The position numbers and the translations under genes are program-made. From contig OX621252.1 in assembly GCA_951640165.1 (NCBI GenBank), positions 28,293,934 through 28,357,933 of the forward strand: 64,000 nucleotides of DNA. Reading direction: 5' to 3'. The notes under the pieces were generated by a model. That model was not told the origin of the DNA, did not search any database, and saw only the letters and a list, made by a program, of their open reading frames with translations. Position 1 is the stretch's first letter. Every line of letters starts with the position of its first letter. Below are positions 11,222-21,564 of the stretch, in pieces. The DNA comes from Pseudoips prasinana. Lineage: Eukaryota > Arthropoda > Insecta > Lepidoptera > Nolidae.

Positions 11222-11415
11222 CGCCCGCACTTATACCGCATCTAATTCCCTGTGTCGCGGGGTACTTTACAAACATATAATAGACGGACACAAATTGCAT
11301 CCAGACTCCGTACAACTATTTATGGGTCACACAAATAGTTGTCCGGCGCGTCACTCGAACCCGCGACACGAAGCGGCGAGCCGACTATCTTAGCCGCTGC
11401 GCCACACGTGCAGTC
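11222..11415 (-). mobile_element. SINE-E copy 1, tRNA-derived
   Basis: On the minus strand the head reads ACGTGTGGCGCAGCGGCTAA (box A) and GTCGCGGGTTCGAGT (box B). The body contains TATTTGTGTGACCCATAAA and GTCCGTCTATTATATG. Other copies lie at 20849, 32760 and 36226. Confidence 0.75.
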
Positions 11416-11494
11416 AAAAGTTTGTTTTAAGTAATTACAGTGTGAAGACAGACTCTCTTTTACGCCCGAAGAGTTAAGCATACCATTTGATCCT

Positions 11495-11582
11495 TTTTAA
11501 CCCCCGACGTAAAAATGGAGGTGTTATAAGTTTGACATCTATATCTGCCTCATTCTGTGTGTCTGTCTGTGGCATTGTAGCT
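11495..11582 (+). repeat. Fragment of an interspersed repeat starting AACCCCCGACG
   Basis: AACCCCCGACGTAAAAATGG followed by GTGTGTCTGTCTGTGGCA is a segment I know as frequent in moth and butterfly DNA. Only one copy is here, so limits and class are uncertain. Confidence 0.4.
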
Positions 11583-11921
11583 ATCAAACTATTAGTACCA
11601 ATTTAACACATTATATTTTAATTATTCCTTGTTATTTGTTTCTTTTTAATGTTGTTTTTTTCTTCGTCATGTTTAGTTTTATGGTAGTAGGGATGTAAGT
11701 AAATATAAGATTTGTACAAACTTTATTTCAATATGTGTGTGTATGTGTTCAATAAAAACATTTTCTTCTACTTCTTCTTTAAACTGATGCAGCGATTTTG
11801 ATGCGGTTTTATTCATTTGAAAGTCAGTTTCCTTGCTATTGTTCTTAACTATGTTTGGATAATATCGGTTCAACAGTGAAAGAGGATCAGCTCTTTCCCA
11901 AAATGATTAAGTTATAGTTGG

Positions 11922-12106
11922 ATTGGAGAGAAACGAGCAAGTGGGTCGTCTGATGATAAGTGATCACCGCCGCCCATAGACACTCGCAACACCAAGGAGT
12001 CGCTGTGCGTTGCCGGCCTTGAAAAGAGTCCGCAAAAAAATGTTGCTGACCCTCCCCTCTCCCACCCCTATGAGCTCTGGCGACCCTCACACAGAAACAC
12101 AACATG
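11922..12106. repeat. Fragment of a lepidopteran interspersed repeat (GTGATCACCGCCGCCCATAG)
   Basis: The block GATAAGTGATCACCGCCGCC plus CTCGCAACACC and GTTGCCGGCC is the style of a 3' LINE or SINE end widespread in Lepidoptera (from memory, not compared with a database). The 72-codon minus ORF across it is a shadow. Confidence 0.45.
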
Positions 12107-12109
12107 AAA

Positions 12110-14860
12110 TAATTAATGTTATTATTAAAGAATGTCTTCTGTAAGGTGGAGGTACTTCCACAGTCGGGCTGCTCTTTAAGCGAATGAACGCTGTGCCCTA
12201 TTATACTCGTATATTATTTTATTATAGTTGGAGTCGGGGGTTTTCTAACAGTTATGTATAATGAGAATGTAGGATGCTTGTCTCCGTTCAGAATGTCCGC
12301 TTTATCCAAATAAGTTTAGGGCAAGAGTTCTACTGTAATATTCTTAATTTGGCAGAGAATAGGTCGAATTGGAACCTTTGTGTAGACATCAATGGAAAGC
12401 TATCTCTATGAGTTCAACATTACGTGACATTTTATTTCAGAGCTTCATATCAAATCATAAGACTGTCTCAAAGAGTAGCTATATTTATTTAATGTTCTTT
12501 ATGCCATACTGCCATGTATCAAAATATGTTTAAGTAACATCCATAAACCATTTTTAAAGTAAAACTCGTTTACGCACGCTTGGCTTGGGGAGTAAGTTAG
12601 TAAATTAGTGACGAGAGCGTTACGATAAGTGTGATTGGGAGAGGTGAACGGAAGTTGAGAGAGAGTGTTATAAGTTGGTGAATATAAAAAGGGAGTTTGG
12701 TTTCGTATATTACTGTAGAGGTAAGAGTACTAATACATGTCACAACAGAAGTACAAACAAGATTTTATTAAAATATTGTGACACACACGTCACAGACATT
12801 TTCGTAAAAAAAGGAGAGTGATCAACTTTTTACTAATTGTTGTAGAAATGAAATTTTAAATGATATTATTTAATTAACTTAACTAACTCTTAAGTAGTAC
12901 CATCGCCATACATTTTATATTGAAAATACATATGCTATTGGGATAGTGAAGAAATATTTCACTACGAGTATAAATCACAGAGTATCGAGTTATAAGATCA
13001 AACATACACATCATGTACTCGAAATTCGAACTCATAAATTTCAAATTTCGAACGTGAGCATACACCTCCCGCCACTTCCGATCAACACATGCCATCGGTA
13101 ACGATTGCCAAGATCCGAGGTTCCACGAATTTTGTATTTGGAATGAAGCAACCGGAAGTCGTCGGACCGACGGGTGGCGGAAATACCCGAGCGGACACGC
13201 TATGCCAGTTGCCGGTAACAGCTGATTTGTAAGGAACCGTGTTCTGTTTTTGAAATTTATAAGCTTTCTTTGAGTATCTTTTGAGGGTTTTTTTTTATTT
13301 TCTATGAGGTAGGACGTTGGTTATGTCAGTTGGCATGATATAACTTTTACAGCTTCGCACCAAAATCTCCTTCCATCCGTCTGGCACTGCGTATACATAT
13401 CTAAGCATGTTAAAAAATATGGACATCAGATCGCAATTCAAAGAAGATTTTAGCTTCTATTCTTTCAACTTATGATAATAGGTATAACGTACTCCCAGAA
13501 CTCCGAAGTATATACCACAATTGAAATAATCACAATTAGTTGATAAAGGTAAATATCACAAGCAAAAAAGTACGATGTTTCTTGTAAACACATTTACCAA
13601 GAAGAAGAATCCAACAATTTAATCATTTATACCCAAACTTAGTTAAAATTTCTACTAGTCCGAAAAAAGGCCCAAAGCTTGACTTGTTTTTAAGCAAAAA
13701 TCGTTAAATATTTAAATGTGGAATTTATTAATTTATTTAAAACTTTAGCACAAATAATATTGTACATAGGCGGACTTAATGCCATAGGCATTATCTGCCA
13801 GTCAACCTTTGGGTGGTGCAGAAAGACTAAGGTAGGTGCACTAAAATGGTGAAATATACATTTAATACATTCGTATTGTGGTTTAATTATATAAATAAAT
13901 ACTAGATATAACATAATAATACATACTATTTCTACATATATACATGCTATATAAGTAATTTAAAGGATCCTATTTAATATTTTCATGCAAAATTAAGCTG
14001 AATCTATTTTGTATTAGTAGGCAGTTGGAAACGAGGAAACAATGAAGATTTCTTGAAGGACTCAGTTCCCTAAAAAAACATAATCAGCTCAAATCCTGGC
14101 TTTCCCGCCAATTTACACGCTCCAAGCCGCATCAAAATAAAAAAAAGTTGTGTTCCATTTAGCTATAAGCCTCCCAGATAGCACTTTGAAGAGTTAGCGG
14201 CCGACGAAGATGCTGACTGGAAGATTAGGCCACCCCACCACCCAGGAAACCATTTACAGAAATATACACTCTATATTTTAAAAATAAAGCCCCATTTCCT
14301 TTGATCAATCACATTTTTCGGAAGCAATAGCCACGCATTTCTTTCGCCACTTCGAGCTATTTTGCACGCATTGAGTGCCTAAACAAATTTACAACTTAAA
14401 ACAAAGTAACATAAGGTGGATTTTTCTTTGTCGTTAAGAAACATACTCGAGGAACACCCTACAAAATAAGTTTAGGTACAGTAATGGAAGGTTTTCGCTT
14501 AAAATGTGAGCTGAAATGCTTTTATAAAAGTTTGGTGGTTCGCAAACAAAAAGTTGTGCGTGTGTTTCGAATAGTTTTAGAAGCTTTTTCTGCGGCCTCA
14601 TTTGTTAAATGTGACGCTGATGGCTTGTTAGACCCGAATATGTGCTAAAGTATATTTAAAAATAAAGTTTGGGGACAATATTAGTTCTAAAAGTTTTCTT
14701 TCCGTATGCGAGCAGTATGGGGACATATATAAGTACTTTACCTACTGACTGCAGACTAGGAAAAAGTTGATGATCCGCTTGATGGCACATATGCCTACCA
14801 CGTGACGTGAATGTTTGCCACATTTGACTATATTTGTCGTTTTTATATATTTTAACTTTT
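12110..14860. other. Long AT-rich stretch without a supported gene
   Basis: The only departures are a GAGA-rich block at about 12600-12720, related in inverted orientation to about 31060-31160, and a GC-richer patch at 13100-13230 with no recognisable coding potential. I see no mobile-element termini. Confidence 0.35.
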
Positions 14861-14861
14861 T

Positions 14862-15475
14862 TACTGTTTTTTTTTTGGACATGACTTTTTAACGTGAATC
14901 TAGCCAAACATATTTTTATTTTTTGGACGTGATGTAGAAACTTGGATCCAGCTAGATATACCTATTTTATTTTTTTTATGGTTTTTGGACATGACGTTCA
15001 ACCGTGAATCTAGCTAGACATATTTTCATTTTTTTATTGGTTTTTTGGACATGACGTTTGAACGTCAATCCAGCTAGACATACTTTCATTTTTTTATTTG
15101 GTTTTGGGTGTGACTATTATGCGTGAATCTAGAAAGACATATATTATTGTGGAAGTAACCCACGCCTCCCCCTTTGTGTTCAAAATTAAGTTAAACATAT
15201 TTCCATTTTTTTATTGTTTCTTATTTGGAAATGACGTTTTAACGTGTATTTAGCCATACATATTTGATATTTTTGGACATGACGTATAACAAACTTGAAT
15301 CTACCTAGACATACTTTCATGTTTTATTGATTTTTTGGACGTGACGTTTCAACGTAAATCTAGCCATACATATTTAAATTTTTTGTTACTTTTCTGGGCG
15401 TGACTTTTATACGTGACTCTAGAAAGACATATATGATCGTTGATGTAACCCGCGCCTCTCCCTCTGGTGTTTAAA
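14862..15475 (+). repeat. Minisatellite of about 60-bp monomers with higher-order organisation
   Basis: Nine diverged monomers begin with GGACRTGACG-like sequence near 14876, 14925, 14987, 15047, 15106, 15224, 15275, 15337 and 15396. Each continues with CGTGAATCTAGCTAGACATA-like sequence and a T-rich run. The 15106 and 15396 monomers are a distinct type (GGGYGTGAC, then AGAAAGACATATAT and a CC(C/G)GCGCCTCYCCC-like block). The 14925 and 15275 monomers share an AAACTTGGATC-like variant. The array therefore looks like two higher-order units of four to five monomers. Confidence 0.8.
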
Positions 15476-15667
15476 CTTCGGCTCGTTACTGATGTGGAAA
15501 TGCAAAAATGGGTCGGTTTTTAGGGAAGTTTTGACCAGCCGTCAACTAGGGTTCATGCGCGAAGATCATAATAATAAATAAATATCTTGCGACTACTAAC
15601 GCAATGCCATCTGATCACAAACTAGGCAGATCCTGTACTATGGCAACTAGACAACTGATAAACACAA

Positions 15668-15846
15668 CTAATATTATAAATGCGAAAGTTTGAGAGTATG
15701 GATGGATTTTTATATGTTTGTTACTCTTTTAAGCAAAAACTAGCGAATAGATTTTGATGAAACTTTGTAGTAATATAGCTTATAATTCGGAATAACACAT
15801 AGGCTATAATGTATAAAGTTTAAAAAAAACCGCACGGCACAGCTAG
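15668..15846 (+). mobile_element. Non-autonomous Helitron, type 3, inserted in SINE-D
   Basis: It opens with TAATATTATAAATGCGAAAG and ends CGGCACAGCTAG followed by T. GCGAAAGTTTG, TTGTTACTCTTTTA and AACACATAGGCTATA are shared with copies at 28917, 61927 and 62127. The usual 5' TC is not preserved. Confidence 0.65.
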
Positions 15847-15857
15847 TTATAGATAAA

Positions 15858-16180
15858 CTAGCTGCGACCCGCGGTTTTGCCCGCGTTAAATTTTCTAAAT
15901 TATCACAGCTCCTCCCCCGTAGGTGATAGCGTGATAATATGTAGCATATATGTTGACTCAACCTTTTAGTAATATTCATGCAAAATTTCAAGTAAATCCA
16001 TGCAGTACTTTTTGAGATTAGCCCGGACATACATAGAGACAAACAGACACACAGACAAAAATTCTAAAAACTATATTTTTGGCTTCGATATCGATTATAG
16101 ATCACGCCCCAAGTATCCTTTTTAGAAAATATTCAATGTACAGTTTTGACTTTCCTACGATTTTATTATATGTATATAGA
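15858..16180 (-). mobile_element. Non-autonomous Helitron, type 1, complete
   Basis: On the minus strand it begins with TC (16180) and ends with CTAG (15858). It sits between host A and T, the rolling-circle hallmark. A CG-rich hairpin about 10 bases precedes CTAG. There is no coding capacity. Sister copies: 18805, 29322, 57866, 62238 and 62879. Confidence 0.8.
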
Positions 16181-16288
16181 TTACACCCAGACTAAGAACA
16201 AATCGTGCTCATTATACAAAGATTTGTCTTGGGTGGGGATCGAACTCACGACCTCTGACTTAGCAATCAAGGTCACTAACCACTAGAC

Positions 16289-16522
16289 TAGAAGAAGCCC
16301 GTAGAATTGCAAAACTAAAGTGGCAGTGGGCGGGGCACATAGCTCGTAGAACCGACGGTCGCTGGGGCAGAAAGGTTCTCGAGTGGCAACCACGAACTCA
16401 GTGGGAGCAGGCCCCCTACAAGGTGGACAGATGATCTTGTGCGGGTCGCTGGGAGATCTTTGGGGGAGGCCTTTGTCCAACCGTGGATGTCTTTCGACTG
16501 ATATGATGATGATGATGATGAA
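16289..16522 (+). pseudogene. RTE 3' fragment inserted in the SINE-D head
   Basis: The reading is EARRIAKLKWQWAGHIARR, then TDGRWGRKVLEWQPRT, nearly identical to the RTE C-terminus at 46421-50861. It ends with the family's TGATATGATGATGATG tail. AACCACTA occurs on both sides (about 16277 and 16523), a likely short target duplication. Confidence 0.82.
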
Positions 16523-16549
16523 CCACTAATCTAACAGACGGATATCATT

Positions 16550-17005
16550 CAATACTATAAAGAGTTATTGTACGTATCTGTTTGGGAGAAAACATACAAA
16601 ACAAACCAAGATATAATTCTAAATGAAAATTCCGTCTCCCTAAATAATCCCAGCTATGAAAACCATACATTCGCTCTGAACAGTAATATCAAAGTTGAAA
16701 GCTTTATAGTTTTACTGCAACTAATTTTCCTTGCTCCTTAGACTTAAAATGAACTAGTTAGAACTGGATGGAACTGGTTCTAACTGCCGGCTTTTGGATT
16801 TAGCACAAATGGCTTCCAAATGAACGGTAATTTATGTACTAAATGTACAGTGATTTTAGTGACTTGAATTGTAGTTTTGGTTTGTGATTGATTTATGCAT
16901 TTGGTATGCACTTTTAAATAGCAAATTTATTGTAAATGATTGCCGGATAAATATTGCTTATGGATTTTTACTCAAACATTTATTTTGTTTAAGTAAATGT
17001 ATATG
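16550..17005. other. AT-rich DNA with no supported feature
   Basis: Nothing recognisable apart from short direct repeats of GAACTGG near 16760. Confidence 0.35.
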
Positions 17006-17008
17006 TAA

Positions 17009-17182
17009 CTAGCTGTGCCCCGCGGTGTTACCCGCGTTAAATTTTATAAATTTTCTTTGCTATAAACCTCACGGAGTCCGCCGCGAGACCTTTCCAACGA
17101 ATTCAAAACCGTGGAAATCGGTTCGTGCATTCTGGAGTTATAGCGCCAGGAAGGAAAACCCGACTTATTTTTATATAGTAGA
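17009..17182 (-). mobile_element. Non-autonomous Helitron, type 2, complete
   Basis: On the minus strand it starts TCTACTATATAAAAATAAGT and ends GGGGCACAGCTAG, with flanking A (17008) and T (17183). The body contains CCGTGGAAATCGGTTCGTGC on the plus strand. A sister copy in the other orientation is at 33009-33177. The terminal hairpin resembles type 1, so both probably use the same transposase. Confidence 0.8.
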
Positions 17183-17184
17183 TA

Positions 17185-17735
17185 AAAATAAATATAGGCG
17201 TCCTTAACTAAAGACCATAATTACCCTTCAGGATTTCTTTTATCATGACAATTTCCTATCCTACACTTTCATATCTTTATATACTTTCAACACAATTTCG
17301 TATCCTTCGCCTGTATGACCGAAATAAAAATTATAATTAAAGTACATGGAACAAAGTACGAGATGATTAAGAAATGAAATAATTAAATTTATTCAACATT
17401 TGGGTATTAACATAGGCTAGTACTTGTCAAGGTCATAATGCAATACATAAATAGTGTGTGGGTGTTGTTATATGAATACTAAAATAGGTGTAAGAATTGT
17501 TACTAATAAAATGTGAGTCATGTTACTTTAAATCAATAAATTATTATTAATATTATACACATAGTCGAATACAGTATAAAAGTAACAAAACAAAATTAAT
17601 TAGTTATCCGTCACATTTTTTTAAATCCTTAAATAATTAGTAAGTTACTAAGCTATTATTTAGCACTACTATATTACTATTAAAGAATTGAAGACAAACC
17701 AGCAGTTGGCTAGCGCAAAAAGCTCTTAACCAGTA
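17185..17735. other. AT-rich DNA with no supported feature
   Basis: No repeat or coding motif recognised. Confidence 0.4.
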
Positions 17736-17739
17736 GCTT

Positions 17740-17990
17740 AATTTAAGCGACCAATACCTGAGGGGGAATACACTTATGGGGTTCGAGCCACAGACGCTCA
17801 GGCGGCCGCTGAAGTAAAAAGACGGAATTATAAATGAAGGTCTGATAACTTGAACGGGATTACCGATCACGTGTTAAGGGGCCAACATGATCCTCGCCGC
17901 TGAGCAACCTACCCAAGCTAGCCTGCGGCTTTCTCTAGCTACCTAGGTGGACCCGGAGAAGAAAGTCACAAAGAAACTCCGGCTTGCTTT
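17740..17990. repeat. GC-rich segment, probable decayed transposon
   Basis: TGGGGTTCGAGCC and CAGGCGGCCGCTGAAGTA stand out from AT-rich surroundings. The first is similar to 35410-35430, near a LINE remnant. I cannot place it in a family. Confidence 0.35.
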
Positions 17991-18091
17991 TTACGTCTTC
18001 TTTAGCTTTTTGTTTTCGATTTTTTGTATCATAATAAGGTAAAACAGCATTAAGATATGTACTTATTCTGACATGATACTTTCATGATTCG

Positions 18092-18365
18092 ACGGTCACC
18101 GTAGCCTAGTAGGTAGTGCTCCTGCCTACGAAGCTGGTGGTCCTGGGTTCGAATCCCGGTAAGTGCAAATATTTGTGTGATGAGCACGAATATTTGTTTC
18201 TGAGTCATGAATGTTTTCTATGTATATAAGTATTTATCTATCTATGTAAGTATGTATATACTACTAAGTATGTATATCGTCGCCTGGTACCTAAATTACA
18301 AGCTTTGCTTAGTTTGGGGCTAGGATGATCTGTGTGACTTTGTCCCTAAAAATATTACATTATTA
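18092..18365 (+). mobile_element. SINE-B copy 1, tRNA-derived
   Basis: The head has CACCGTAGCCTAGTAGGTAG (box A) and GGTTCGAATCCCGG (box B). Then come ATATTTGTGTGATGAGCACG, a TATC/TATG-rich middle and the 3' block GCTTTGCTTAGTTTGGGGCT with a TGTGTGACTTTGTCCC end. Copies: 29809, 30197, 33525 (minus) and 44841. Confidence 0.85.
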
Positions 18366-18369
18366 AAAA

Positions 18370-18800
18370 TATTATTATGATATTTATAAGTGTGTTGAAA
18401 TTGTGTCTATTTGCTCTAACCACCCGTTCAAAGATACCGCAGCGATATTTACACTACTCAGACACAAGATAAGGCCTCCTAAAAAATACGGCCCAACTTA
18501 AGATTAGTAAAACACGAAATGTATTGCCCCCAAGCGATATATAAACGTCTCAATGTTAGGACAAGTAATTCGGACCTCACATAAAAATATGCAATAAACA
18601 CAGTCTAATAAAACCCGTGAGAAGACATCAAAAAACTTTCCTGGGTTTACGATATGTGATATACGGTTTTGGAGGCACCTTAGAGCTTTCAAGGTGTTTT
18701 ATTACCAACTGTAAACGTGTTTCGTCCACTGCAATGTTGTTGTAGTTACGAATCTCAGGCAAAACAAGTCATTCCTAGTTAAAGGGTCATTTGCTACCGC
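18370..18800. other. Unassigned DNA
   Basis: No supported feature between SINE-B1 and the Helitron. Confidence 0.35.
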
Positions 18801-18804
18801 GTCC

Positions 18805-19357
18805 GTAGCTTAGGATATACCCGCGTTAAACTTTGCAAATTATCACAGCTCCTCCCCCGTAGATAATGTAGCCTATATGTTGACCCGAGATCTAAGTAAT
18901 ATTCATGCTAAATATGAAGTAAATCCATGCAGTACTTTTTGAGTTTAGCCCGGATATACATACAGACAAACAGACAAAAATTCATAAACTATATTTACGG
19001 CTTCGATATCGATTGTAGATCACACCTCAAGTATCCTTTTAAAACAATAAAAAACTTGTGTGTACTTATGTACACGCGTTAGAAGTTATACTTCTTAATA
19101 TATAACTTGAACATAGTTATCAATTTTCATACCACCTAGAACTAATATCATGCTGTTATTTTTACGATGCATCGTAAAAATTCACTCTCATACCACCTAG
19201 AACTAACTTCATGCTGTTAAATTTTTTGGTGTCGGTGTGCGCGCGCATCGTAAAAATTCACTCTCATCATTTTTCTCCATCGCGCCAAAAGAAGTATAAC
19301 TTCAAAAATATTCTATGTACAGTTTTAACTTTTCTACTATTTTATTATATGTTTAGA
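18805..19357 (-). mobile_element. Non-autonomous Helitron, type 1, carrying a foreign insert
   Basis: The type 1 body (GTTAAACTTTGCAAATTATC through GATATCGATTGTAGATCAC) runs to about 19045, is interrupted, and resumes with TGTACAGTTTTAACTTTTCT to a GA end at 19356-19357 followed by T. Its CTAG end near 18810 is degraded. Confidence 0.7.
19046..19303. repeat. Insert with short inverted ends and an internal direct repeat
   Basis: GAAGTTATACTTCTT (19082-19096) is repeated inverted at 19289-19303. Inside, CATACCACCTAGAACTAA and GCATCGTAAAAATTCACTCT each occur twice, about 70 and 82 bases apart. The precise ends within the host Helitron are uncertain. Confidence 0.5.
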
Positions 19358-19469
19358 TAATAATATTCTCTCCCGAAGATAGCGGAGTATTTTTTACAAA
19401 ATGTGGGTTATTCTTATTTTACATATACTTACATCACTATTACTTGTCAATACTATTTTCTTTATAATA

Positions 19470-20750
19470 GGTCTTTACCTATGAAATTGCCGTTTTGTAT
19501 GAAAAAATTTAAACGAATTTTTTTCATGATTTTTTTATTTGTATTAATCGAAGTAATCACCCATGCAATCAATGCATCTTTGCCATCGCAGTGGCAGTTT
19601 ATTGATGCCCTTCTTAAAGAAATCAGCTGGACGGGAGGCAACAAATTCTTCAAAGGCATTTTGTACTGCCTCTCGGGTATTGAATTTTTTTCCCGCCAAG
19701 AAGTTATCCAAATTCTGGAAAAAGTAGTAGTCTGTAGGCGCAAGGTCTGGTGAGTAGGGCGGATGACGGAGAGCTTCCAACCCCAGTTTTTGCAACTTGG
19801 AGACCGTCTGCTGTGCAGTATGAGGTCGCGCGTTGTCGTGCAGGAGCAGCGGAGACGAGCGATTGACCAATGCTGGTTGGAGATGCGCCAGCTTCTCCAT
19901 CATTGTGCTCAGTTCTTCACAGTACACATCTGCAGTAATGCTCACCCCGTTTGGTAAGAAGCTGTGATGAATCACACCGGCGCTAGACCACCAAACAGTG
20001 ACCATCACTTTTCTAGGGGTAAGTTCTCGTTTAGGGCATTGTTTAGGTGCTGAACCAGGATCCAACCAACTTGCTGAGCGCTTGCGGTTATCAAACAGAA
20101 TCCATTTTTCATCGCAGGTAACAATGCGGTTCAAAATTCCTTCATTTGTGTGTCTGTTGAGCAGTGCAAGGCACGTCTCGACGCGTACTTCGCGCTGGCG
20201 ATCATTGAGTTCGTGGGGCACCCATTTGTCAAGCTTTTTTACCTTGCCAATTTGACGCAAATGGACCAATATTGTTTTGACGCTAACGTCGAAAGCTGCT
20301 GCTAATTCAGCCGTAGATTGTGTATCATCAGCTTCCACAACCGCCTTTAATTCGTCATTGTCGACCAAAGTCTTCGGACGACCGCGAGGTTCATTTTTCA
20401 GGTCGAAATTTCCAGAACGGAAGCGAGCAAACCAATAACAGGTGGTGCGTTGGTTTGTAGTGTTAGCTCCGTAAACGTCGTTGATGTTGCGTGCCGCTTG
20501 TGCCGCGTTGCTGCCACGACGGTACTCATATTCCATAATTACTCGAATTTTTAACGTATCCATGATGACGAAAAAGATTGAAATGCGATGAAAATGTAAC
20601 ACTAATCAATAAAGAAATGACTACTTTTGGAAAAAAGAATCCATGTTTTTAAAATAAAATTAATTTGAAATTAGAATTCTTAGCCAAACAAAAATTATTT
20701 TGATTTGAAATGGCCAGTACTGCAGAACGGCAATTTCATAGGTAAAGACC
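19470..20750 (-). mobile_element. mariner transposon copy 1, complete
   Basis: Inverted ends GGTCTTTACCTATGAAATTG (19470 onward, and inverted ending at 20750) are flanked by TA on both sides (19468-19469 and 20751-20752), the Tc1/mariner target duplication. Length is 1281 bp. The transposase reads on the minus strand. A second copy, differing in only a few places that I can see, lies at 47319-48600 in the opposite orientation. The terminal sequence resembles the cecropia subfamily from memory. Confidence 0.95.
19544..20563 (-). CDS. mariner transposase, intact
   Basis: The 339-residue protein has the usual mariner length. An N-terminal paired-like DNA-binding region (about residues 1-110) includes EYEYRRGSNAAQAARNI and EPRGRPKT. 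Next come the WVPHEL linker motif and a DDE/D catalytic domain with CDEKW, HDNARPHTA and YSPDLAPTDYYFF. The second and third Asp are separated by 34 residues, giving the mariner DD34D signature. It would excise and reinsert elements bearing the matching ends, at TA. I chose the Met of MDTLKIRVIM; an in-frame Met 13 codons upstream also exists, but family members normally begin close to the KIRVI block. No stop or frameshift is present, so it may be active. Eukaryotic regulation is not visible. Confidence 0.95.
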   Translation of the reverse strand: MDTLKIRVIMEYEYRRGSNAAQAARNINDVYGANTTNQRTTCYWFARFRSGNFDLKNEPRGRPKTLVDNDELKAVVEADDTQSTAELAAAFDVSVKTILVHLRQIGKVKKLDKWVPHELNDRQREVRVETCLALLNRHTNEGILNRIVTCDEKWILFDNRKRSASWLDPGSAPKQCPKRELTPRKVMVTVWWSSAGVIHHSFLPNGVSITADVYCEELSTMMEKLAHLQPALVNRSSPLLLHDNARPHTAQQTVSKLQKLGLEALRHPPYSPDLAPTDYYFFQNLDNFLAGKKFNTREAVQNAFEEFVASRPADFFKKGINKLPLRWQRCIDCMGDYFD

Positions 20751-20848
20751 TAATATGTATAGACGTCACGTCCATAGGTTATAGGGCATTGAACTGGCTG
20801 AAATTATTTTTAAGACAACTTCCGCTTCAGGAAAATGTATCCGTGTGT

Positions 20849-20967
20849 CGTGGTATTTTACGTACACAAAGTGCATCTAGACTCAGTCCAACTATTTATG
20901 GGTCACACAAATAGTTTGGCTGCACGGTATTAACCGCTGTATTAACCGCTGCGCCACACATGCAGTC
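20849..20967 (-). mobile_element. SINE-E copy 2
   Basis: The body (ACTATTTATGGGTCACACAA on plus) and box A complement (CCGCTGCGCCACACATGCAG) match SINE-E1. Box B is disrupted by deletion, and a 12-base ATTAACCGCTG-type block is duplicated near 20930-20950. Confidence 0.65.
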
Positions 20968-21004
20968 GAAAACATATTTTTATTATTGTACCAACATCAC
21001 CAAT

Positions 21005-21445
21005 ACATCTTCTTCTTCTTAGGGTTTTCCATAGCAAACTCATAATTTTTTTGTTGCCCAGAACGTGGCCACACTGATTGCCCTGCTTGTGGCATTTCTA
21101 ATATCCTGCCATGAACGTGTGACAGCGCAGGCTGGGCAAGCTCTTAAATAGGCTATGGATTGGACCGTTAAAGCTGAAAGAAGTCATCATCTAACTTCCA
21201 TCATGCATTAATTTATTCATCTTAACCTTGTTATATTAGTTTTAGTTTCTATCTTTAATTTAAAACCAAATTTTAGGTAATATAGTTTATTATTTTTTTG
21301 TTTTGTTATAATATTGTAAATGTTGTATGCACCTGTAATAGCAAATCACACAGAACTTGTGTTTAAACATAAAAACAATTTTAAGTTGCATTGTAAACTG
21401 TCGATGGTGTGTCATTTATAAATAAATAAATATATATTAATCATA
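21005..21445 (+). repeat. Probable LINE 3' end with AATAAATAAATA tail
   Basis: A GC-moderate block (GTGACAGCGCAGGCTGGGCA) passes into an AT-rich 3' UTR that ends ATTTATAAATAAATAAATAT. Its shape is that of a truncated non-LTR 3' end; no protein motif is clear. Confidence 0.45.
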
Positions 21446-21461
21446 ATAGCTGTGAGAAGTC

Positions 21462-21563
21462 CACGGCTGAACAATAGCCACCCCTACGAATCATATTGGG
21501 GGGATATGCCACAATCGCCACACTTGGCTGTTTGGTGATTATCCGCCGCTATCACCACATAGA
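21462..21563 (-). mobile_element. RTE 5'-region fragment
   Basis: GGGGATATGCCACAATCGCC plus ACTTGGC matches 50670-50710 in the full RTE (GGGGATTTGCCATAATCGCC), on the minus strand. This is the only 5' RTE fragment among many 3' ends. Confidence 0.6.
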
Positions 21564-21564
21564 A

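Larger units (their letters stand above)
15572..16545 (-). mobile_element. SINE-D copy 1, split by three insertions
   Basis: Read on the minus strand, a tRNA-like head (box B TCGTGAGTTCGATCCCCACC near 16215-16235) leads into TCTGGGTGTAA, then continues after the Helitron at 15858-16180 and the second Helitron at 15668-15846, to the CAAACTAGGC 3' part near 15620. The 5' end of the head resumes at 16523 after an RTE fragment. Confidence 0.7.

Noticed and set aside
14862..15475. CRISPR-like array
   Set aside because: Monomers are contiguous and diverged without unique spacers, and the DNA is clearly animal.
18092..18165. Functional tRNA gene
   Set aside because: Boxes A and B are good, but the same head with the same downstream body occurs five times, so it is a SINE head.
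19403..19753. 116-codon plus-strand ORF over the mariner end
   Set aside because: It is antisense to the transposase C-terminus and the inverted end; the same reading appears in copy 2 as a shadow.
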